Below, in pieces: positions 8,043-11,665 of a stretch of DNA of 11,665 nt (position 1 is its first letter; each line of letters begins with the position of its first letter). The notes under the pieces are model-generated. The model did not search any database. It had not been told where the DNA came from and was given only the letters and a program-made list of their open reading frames with translations. The stretch lies in the NCBI GenBank assembly GCA_946481225.1, contig CAMLNJ010000041.1:1-11665 (forward strand), read 5' to 3'. This DNA comes from an uncultured Verrucomicrobiota bacterium. Lineage in GTDB: Bacteria > Verrucomicrobiota > Verrucomicrobiae > Opitutales > Opitutaceae. A program made the translations under genes and the position numbers.

Positions 8043-8552
8043 TTACGGGGCCGATATCGGAGGCCGACCGACCGTCGGGGGCGGGTTTTGAGGCGGGTCC
8101 GCCGGAACGGGCAGGGGAGGGAGCCGGCCGCCCACGACGATGGCCGCGGCGATGAGCACGAGATTCTTGACGATGTATTGACCCTCCATCGTCAGCTCGA
8201 AGGGAAAGCGCCGGAAGCAGACTTCCGGGAGGATGAAGAGCGGCAGAAAAGTCCCCGGCATCTGCAAAAACAGGAGAAGCAGGCCGAGACGCGCCAAGGG
8301 ACGCCACAGCAGGCAGAGGCCGATGGCGACCTCCCACCAGCCGAGCACGGGCAGAAAGACCTCGGGCGGGAGCCAGTAGATGGTGCGCTTCACGAGGTCG
8401 TTGGCCGGGTTGGCCTCGAGCGGTTTGAGCAGGCCGAACCACACGAAGACCAGCGCCAGCGCCCAGCGCAGGGCGGGGAGGCCGATCCGGCTCAGGTGGG
8501 CGCGTAGCCGCGCGTCCGCGGCGGCCAGATTCCATCGGAGGGCGGTATTCAC
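8043..8552 (-). CDS. DoxX-like integral membrane protein
   Basis: A 169-residue protein with about four transmembrane helices (roughly 25-43, 65-83, 85-103 and 125-141). RWALALVFVWFGLLK at 29-43, VLGWWEVAIGLCLL at 69-82 and LTMEGQYIVKNLVLIAAA at 120-137 fit the DoxX/DUF417-like family, small membrane proteins often found near redox and thiol-stress genes. A proline-rich hydrophilic tail follows (145-169). I start it at GTG 8552. A frame extension to ATG 8702 would add 50 residues, including a hydrophobic stretch, but would run through the divergent spacer before the kinase gene. The GTG start gives the usual amino-end length. Function in this organism is unknown; a role in redox homeostasis is only suggested by the nitroreductase downstream. 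Confidence 0.72.
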   Translation of the reverse strand: MNTALRWNLAAADARLRAHLSRIGLPALRWALALVFVWFGLLKPLEANPANDLVKRTIYWLPPEVFLPVLGWWEVAIGLCLLWRPLARLGLLLLFLQMPGTFLPLFILPEVCFRRFPFELTMEGQYIVKNLVLIAAAIVVGGRLPPLPVPADPPQNPPPTVGRPPISAP

Positions 8553-8816
8553 ACGCCGAAGGTAGCGACCCTCCCGCCGGCCCGCATCAGGCGCGACGCA
8601 GATCGGAATCACCGGTAAAACCGCCACCAACAACCTAAAAGCTCTTGAGGAGTCGGCATATCGACTTTGGTTAAGACCAACCCTTCCAGATGGATGTAAC
8701 AAATGGGAGATTTACCTATGGCGAGTGGGGGGCGCGGCACCGATGCCGCGCAAAATCCTTTGCGCGTAGCCTTTGCTAAGCAGCGGCTTGCCGCCCCCAC
8801 CCCCGCCAACCACGCC
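8553..8816. promoter_or_regulatory. Divergent spacer between DoxX-like and sensor kinase genes
   Basis: This region should hold promoters for both directions. It contains two small dyads, GTCG-CGAC at 8652-8665 and TTGGT-TAAG-ACCAA at 8667-8680, which could be operator-like, and then the hairpin row at 8732-8794. A TTGAGG at 8645-8650 could serve as a plus-strand -35 but lacks a good -10 at the right distance. A purine stretch GGGAGA at 8705-8710 lies 7 bases before an in-frame ATG at 8718. Confidence 0.4.
8725..8800 (+). repeat. Row of four tetraloop hairpins enclosed by a long-range stem
   Basis: Four consecutive hairpins, each with a 4-base loop, are readable. GCGGCA/TGCCGC is at 8734-8749 (loop CCGA; extends to 8732-8751). 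GCGCAAA/TTTGCGC is at 8748-8765 (loop ATCC). TAGC/GCTA is at 8767-8778 (loop CTTT). GCGG/CCGC is at 8783-8794 (loop CTTG). Outer arms GTGGGGGGCG at 8725-8734 and CGCCCCCAC at 8792-8800 can also pair with one bulge, as an alternative to part of the first and last hairpins. The block sits immediately upstream of the preferred kinase start. It could be a structured 5' leader, a REP-like element or a remnant of one. Confidence 0.55.
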
Positions 8817-10607
8817 ATGCTCCATCCACGCGCGAATTCGCTCAAAATCCTCGTCGTGGAGGATCGTGAAGAGGACTATCACTTCCTTTCCATGCTGTTG
8901 AGCCGTCCGCACTTGATGGAAAGCTATGAGCTCGACTGGGCGGTCTCTTTTGACGAGGGCATAGCCCGCCTGGGCACCCGGCGCTACGATGCCGGCCTCT
9001 TCGACTACGGGCTGGGTGTCGGCACCGGCTTGGATCTTCTGCGCAAGGCCGTCGCCGCGGGCACCGACATGCCCATCATCCTCCTGACCGGGGTGGACAA
9101 TCCCAATATCGACAACGAGGCGCTGCAGACGGGCGCCTCGGACTATCTTTGCAAGGTCGGTCTCACGAGCGTGCAACTCGAGCGCGCCATCCGCTATGCG
9201 CGCAAGCAGGCCACGACGCTCGCGGAGTTGCGCCGCACCAGCCACCTCCTCAACAGCGTGCTTTCCCACCTGCCGGTGATCGCGGGCCGGGTCGACGGCG
9301 ACGGGGCCATCCTCGAGGCTCGCGGGCGCGGGCTCGACACCCTGGGGGTGGAGGGCGCGGAATTGGTCGGCCGGAAGGCCGCCGAGCTGTGGCCCTCGGT
9401 CGCGGAGGGCATCGGGCGCGCGGTCGCCGGCGGCGAATGTTCCTTCACCAACGAAGTGGCGCGGGGCGACGCCCGCCATTATTTCGACTGCTACTTCCGC
9501 TTCGACGAGGCCCAGGGCCGCGGCGCGATCGGTTTCGCGATCGACGTCACCTCTCGCGTCGAGGCGGAGAACGAGAGCCGCCGCCAGGCGCGGCTCCTCC
9601 AGAGCATCCTCAAAAACCTGCCCGTCATCGCGGGACGGCTGGACGAGCAGGGGCGCGTCGTCGAGGTCCAGGGCGAGGGCCTGCAGGCGCGGGAACTGGC
9701 GCCGCGCTATCTTCTTGGCCGCGTGTTTTCCGAGGTTTTTCCGCAGAGCCGGGAAGCCGTGGCGCATGCGCTCACCGGCGGGAGCGCGAATTTCGCCCTC
9801 GGCGGCCATCAGGGCGAACACGAGTGGTCGGTCGATTTCTTCGTCTCCTTCGATCCCGAACAGGGCTCCGGCGCGACCTTCTTTGGCCGCGACCTGACGG
9901 AGCGCCGCCGTCTCGAGCGAGAGCTGCTCTCCGCGAGCGACAACGAGCAGCAGCGCATCGGCGCCGACTTGCACGACGGCCTCGGGCAGCAGCTCACCGG
10001 CCTCGCCTGCATGGCCGCCGCCCTTCGCGACCGCCTGCGCGCGAAACTGCCGGCGGAGACGGCCACCGCCGAGATGGTGGCCCGCCTGGCCAACGAGGCC
10101 ACCGAGCAGTCCCGCGCGCTCGCCCGCGGCCTCAGCCCGGTGACGCTCGAGGAGCACGGCCTCGCCACCGCTCTCGAGGATCTGTCCTACCAGGCCCAGC
10201 GCCTGCACAACATCGAGTGCCGTTTCACGCTGCGCGGCCCTTCGCCGGAGATGGATCACATCGGCGCGATCCATCTCTACCGAATCGTGCAGGAGGCGAT
10301 CCACAACGCGGTGCGCCACGGCTGCGCGCTGCGCGTGCGCGTGGGGCTCCTCACCCGCGGCGAGCGCCACCGCCTGATCATCCTCGACGACGGCGAGGGC
10401 TTCGATTCCCAGGCCCAGCGCGGCGCCTCCGGTCGCGGCCTGCGCCTGATGAACTATCGCGCCAACATGCTTGGCGGCGTGCTCACGGTGCGCTCCTGCC
10501 TCGGCCTCGGCGCACGCGTCATCTGCGACTGGCCCATCCGGTCCTCCGCCGGCGCGGCCGCCTTTGCCTCCACCGCCACCCCTTTCCTCCTTCCCGATGA
10601 AAACTGA
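8817..10607 (+). CDS. Hybrid sensor histidine kinase, REC-PAS-PAS-HisKA_3-HATPase
   Basis: A 596-residue soluble kinase without membrane segments. Residues about 8-130 are a receiver domain: acidic pair E15/D16, phosphoacceptor D63, T91 and K113. Two PAS-like repeats follow (about 140-250 and 256-365), each opening with LPVIAGR and a D-x-x-G turn, and apparently an internal duplication. DNEQQRIGADLHDGLGQQLTG carries the HisKA_3 histidine H386. HATPase_c motifs are EAIHNAVRHG (N497), DDGEGF at 524-529 and GRGLRLMNY at 539-547. It should autophosphorylate and pass phosphate to the NarL-type regulator encoded next, which overlaps by 11 bases. I choose ATG 8817 because the receiver starts ten residues later and CACGCC before it matches other starts here. 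ATG 8718, with GGGAGA upstream, would add 33 residues encoded by the hairpin row and remains possible. The signal sensed is unknown. Confidence 0.85.
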   Translation: MLHPRANSLKILVVEDREEDYHFLSMLLSRPHLMESYELDWAVSFDEGIARLGTRRYDAGLFDYGLGVGTGLDLLRKAVAAGTDMPIILLTGVDNPNIDNEALQTGASDYLCKVGLTSVQLERAIRYARKQATTLAELRRTSHLLNSVLSHLPVIAGRVDGDGAILEARGRGLDTLGVEGAELVGRKAAELWPSVAEGIGRAVAGGECSFTNEVARGDARHYFDCYFRFDEAQGRGAIGFAIDVTSRVEAENESRRQARLLQSILKNLPVIAGRLDEQGRVVEVQGEGLQARELAPRYLLGRVFSEVFPQSREAVAHALTGGSANFALGGHQGEHEWSVDFFVSFDPEQGSGATFFGRDLTERRRLERELLSASDNEQQRIGADLHDGLGQQLTGLACMAAALRDRLRAKLPAETATAEMVARLANEATEQSRALARGLSPVTLEEHGLATALEDLSYQAQRLHNIECRFTLRGPSPEMDHIGAIHLYRIVQEAIHNAVRHGCALRVRVGLLTRGERHRLIILDDGEGFDSQAQRGASGRGLRLMNYRANMLGGVLTVRSCLGLGARVICDWPIRSSAGAAAFASTATPFLLPDEN

Positions 10608-11325
10608 AAACAAGCCTGCTTCGCCTTCAAATGCGCCGGCCGCGGCGCCCGGCCCCGCGTCCTCCGAACCGGTCCGCCATCGCATCTTCCTCGTCGACGA
10701 CCATCCGGTCACCCGCGAGGGCGTCCGCGTCCTTATCGACCAGGAGCCCGATCTCGTCGTCTGCGGTCAGGCCGACAGCGCCCCCGCCGCCCTCCAGCTG
10801 ATCCAGCGCCTCAAGCCCGATCTCGCCGTTGTCGACATCACTCTCAAAACCACGAGCGGCATCGAGCTCATGAAAAACGTGAAGGCGCTCCTGCCCGATC
10901 TCCCCGTGCTCATCATGTCGATGCACGACGAGAGCCTCTACGCCGAGCGCGCCCTCCGCGCCGGGGCCAAGGGCTACGTGATGAAACACGAGGCCAGCGA
11001 TCGAATCCTCACCGCGATCCGCAGCGTGTTGTCCGGCGATCTCTATCTTAGCGAGAAGATGAAGGAGAAGATGCTCCACCGCCTCGTGCGCAGCCGAAAG
11101 AACGAGGTCGTCTTCACGATCGACACGCTCAGCGACCGCGAGATGGAAGTGTTCCAGCTTATCGGCAACGGCTTCGGCACCCGCCAGATCGCGGAGAAGC
11201 TCAACCTCAGCGTGAAAACCATCGATTCCTATCGCGAGCACCTGAAGCTCAAGCTGCGCCTGGAAAAAGGCTCGGACCTCGTGCGCCACGCCATCCAGTG
11301 GGTGCGAAGCGAAGGCGTCGTCTAG
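10597..11325 (+). CDS. NarL/FixJ-family response regulator
   Basis: A 242-residue DNA-binding regulator. After a flexible alanine/proline-rich leader (1-26) comes a receiver domain (about 27-145) with acidic pair D34/D35, phosphoacceptor D80 in VVDITLKTTSG, the signalling serine S108 and K130 in GYVMK. A LuxR-type helix-turn-helix covers about 175-240: LSDREMEVFQLIGNGFGTRQIA, then LNLSVKTIDSYREHLKLKL, ending SDLVRHAIQWV. The ATG at 10597 lies inside the last codons of the kinase gene (different frame), so the pair is co-transcribed and probably translationally coupled; cognate phosphotransfer from the HisKA_3 kinase is the natural reading. An in-frame upstream extension to 10471 would overlap kinase catalytic sequence and is rejected. 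Target genes cannot be told from the window. Confidence 0.92.
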   Translation: MKTENKPASPSNAPAAAPGPASSEPVRHRIFLVDDHPVTREGVRVLIDQEPDLVVCGQADSAPAALQLIQRLKPDLAVVDITLKTTSGIELMKNVKALLPDLPVLIMSMHDESLYAERALRAGAKGYVMKHEASDRILTAIRSVLSGDLYLSEKMKEKMLHRLVRSRKNEVVFTIDTLSDREMEVFQLIGNGFGTRQIAEKLNLSVKTIDSYREHLKLKLRLEKGSDLVRHAIQWVRSEGVV

Positions 11326-11342
11326 CCGTATTCCGATACGGC
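11325..11342. repeat. Perfect 7-bp hairpin at the response regulator stop codon
   Basis: GCCGTAT at 11325-11331 pairs perfectly with ATACGGC at 11336-11342 around a TCCG loop. It begins at the last base of the response regulator stop codon and abuts the next palindrome. No T-run follows, so it is not a textbook terminator, though it may still act on transcript ends or be part of the repeat element. Confidence 0.55.
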
Positions 11343-11396
11343 GTGGCACGGGCGCCTCGCCATGTTCCGAATCCACGGGCGGGACGCCCGTGCCAC
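11343..11396. repeat. Palindromic interspersed repeat (GTGGCACGGGCG arms)
   Basis: GTGGCACGGGCG at 11343-11354 is perfectly complementary to CGCCCGTGCCAC at 11385-11396. After one C/A mismatch the stem continues with CTCGCC at 11356-11361 against GGCGGG at 11378-11383 (one T-G pair), leaving a 16-base loop. Translated by chance on the minus strand it gives a CGTGVPPV-like peptide, which I recall as a recurrent spurious product in Verrucomicrobia and Planctomycetes genomes. It is probably a REP-like element present in many copies; copy number cannot be seen from one window. Confidence 0.75.
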
Positions 11397-11531
11397 AGTC
11401 AACCCGCATCCAAACCAGAGCGGCGTTGGTGGAGACTTCGTCGGAAACGCCCCGCCATGCGGGCGACACCAGACCGGCGAGAGACGGAAAAAGGCTCCGC
11501 CTGATCGTCTCGGCACGCCTTGCCCCGCCGA
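11397..11531. other. Noncoding stretch between two palindromes
   Basis: No credible gene is visible: the open frames lack domains and are shadows of GC-rich DNA. It contains only small dyads, such as CCCGC-CAT-GCGG around 11451-11463 and AGGC-TCC-GCCT at 11492-11502. The latter is followed on the minus strand by five T residues but has only a 4-bp stem. Confidence 0.4.
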
Positions 11532-11595
11532 GTGTGGCCACGGCCGTGTCGGCCGTGCTCTCTGCGGAGAACGGCCGACACGGCCGTTGCTACAC
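11532..11595. repeat. Near-perfect 64-base hairpin (ACGGCCGTGTCGGCCGT arms)
   Basis: ACGGCCGTGTCGGCCGT at 11540-11556 is perfectly complementary to the arm at 11571-11587 (17 bp). Outside a C/T mismatch, GTGTGGC at 11532-11538 pairs with GCTACAC at 11589-11595 (one G-T pair). Inside a G/A mismatch, CTCT pairs with GGAG, closing on a CTGC tetraloop. The whole 64-base block is thus one stem of about 28 pairs. No coding sense or T-tail is seen. It looks like a second class of interspersed palindromic repeat. Confidence 0.75.
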
Positions 11596-11665
11596 CCGCG
11601 ATCGACGCTTCCGGCTGGCGCTCCGCGGGGCGGACGGAACCGCGAGCGGGCCAACGCCGGATCAA

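Noticed and set aside
8712..10712. Long minus-strand open frame (666 codons) opposite the kinase gene
   Set aside because: The plus strand encodes intact receiver, PAS, HisKA_3 and HATPase motifs; the antisense frame shows no recognisable motif.
11488..11502. Minus-strand terminator-like AGGC-GGA-GCCT followed by TTTTT
   Set aside because: The stem is only 4 bp and no minus-strand gene is visible upstream within the window.
10627..11541. Minus-strand frame of 304 codons opposite the response regulator
   Set aside because: It runs through the palindromic repeat (giving the chance CGTGVPPV peptide) and antisense to a clear NarL-type regulator.
11325..11595. CRISPR array, considered because of repeated palindromes
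   Set aside because: The palindromes differ in sequence and there are no identical direct repeats with regular spacers or cas genes.

Overview
The window is a GC-rich bacterial chromosomal segment with dense coding. I infer a Verrucomicrobiota member, most likely Opitutaceae-like. The grounds are the GC-rich codon use, the family mix (secreted clan-A glycoside hydrolase, DUF3185, BON lipoprotein, REC-PAS-PAS sensor kinase), start codons usually preceded by a CC-rich stretch and not by a Shine-Dalgarno motif, and a palindromic intergenic repeat with GTGGCACGGGCG arms that I associate with Verrucomicrobia and Planctomycetes. No rRNA, tRNA, CRISPR array, transposase or phage gene is visible, and the lineage call rests on recognition, not on a marker gene.

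Layout. (1) 100-2109, minus strand: an exported polysaccharide-degrading enzyme with a clan-A TIM barrel and a C-terminal jelly-roll-like module. (2) 2110-2617: a gene-free divergent spacer. (3) 2618-6738, plus strand: a probable operon of DUF3185 small membrane protein, GT4 glycosyltransferase of the diacylglycerol glucosyltransferase type, VTT/TVP38-like membrane protein (4-base overlap with the GT4 gene) and UbiB/ABC1-family atypical kinase. These look like envelope-lipid or quinone functions. (4) 6820-8552, minus strand: DoxX-like membrane protein, BON-domain lipoprotein and FMN nitroreductase, transcribed toward the UbiB gene and convergent with it. (5) 8553-8816: divergent regulatory spacer carrying an unusual row of four small hairpins. 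(6) 8817-11325, plus strand: a two-component pair, a soluble REC-PAS-PAS-HisKA_3-HATPase sensor kinase and a NarL/FixJ response regulator with an 11-base gene overlap. (7) 11326-11665: a repeat island of palindromes with no credible gene.

How they may work together. The kinase and regulator are almost certainly cognate partners; their input and targets are unknown. The GT4/VTT/UbiB block may make a glycolipid, move it across the membrane and regulate lipid or quinone homeostasis, but this is inferred from gene order and family knowledge. The DoxX/BON/nitroreductase genes are a plausible redox and envelope-stress set.

No clearly new multi-gene defence or metabolic system is evident. The signals most worth a second look are the evenly spaced tetraloop-hairpin row before the kinase gene, the three-palindrome island at the right edge, and the GT4-VTT-UbiB arrangement.
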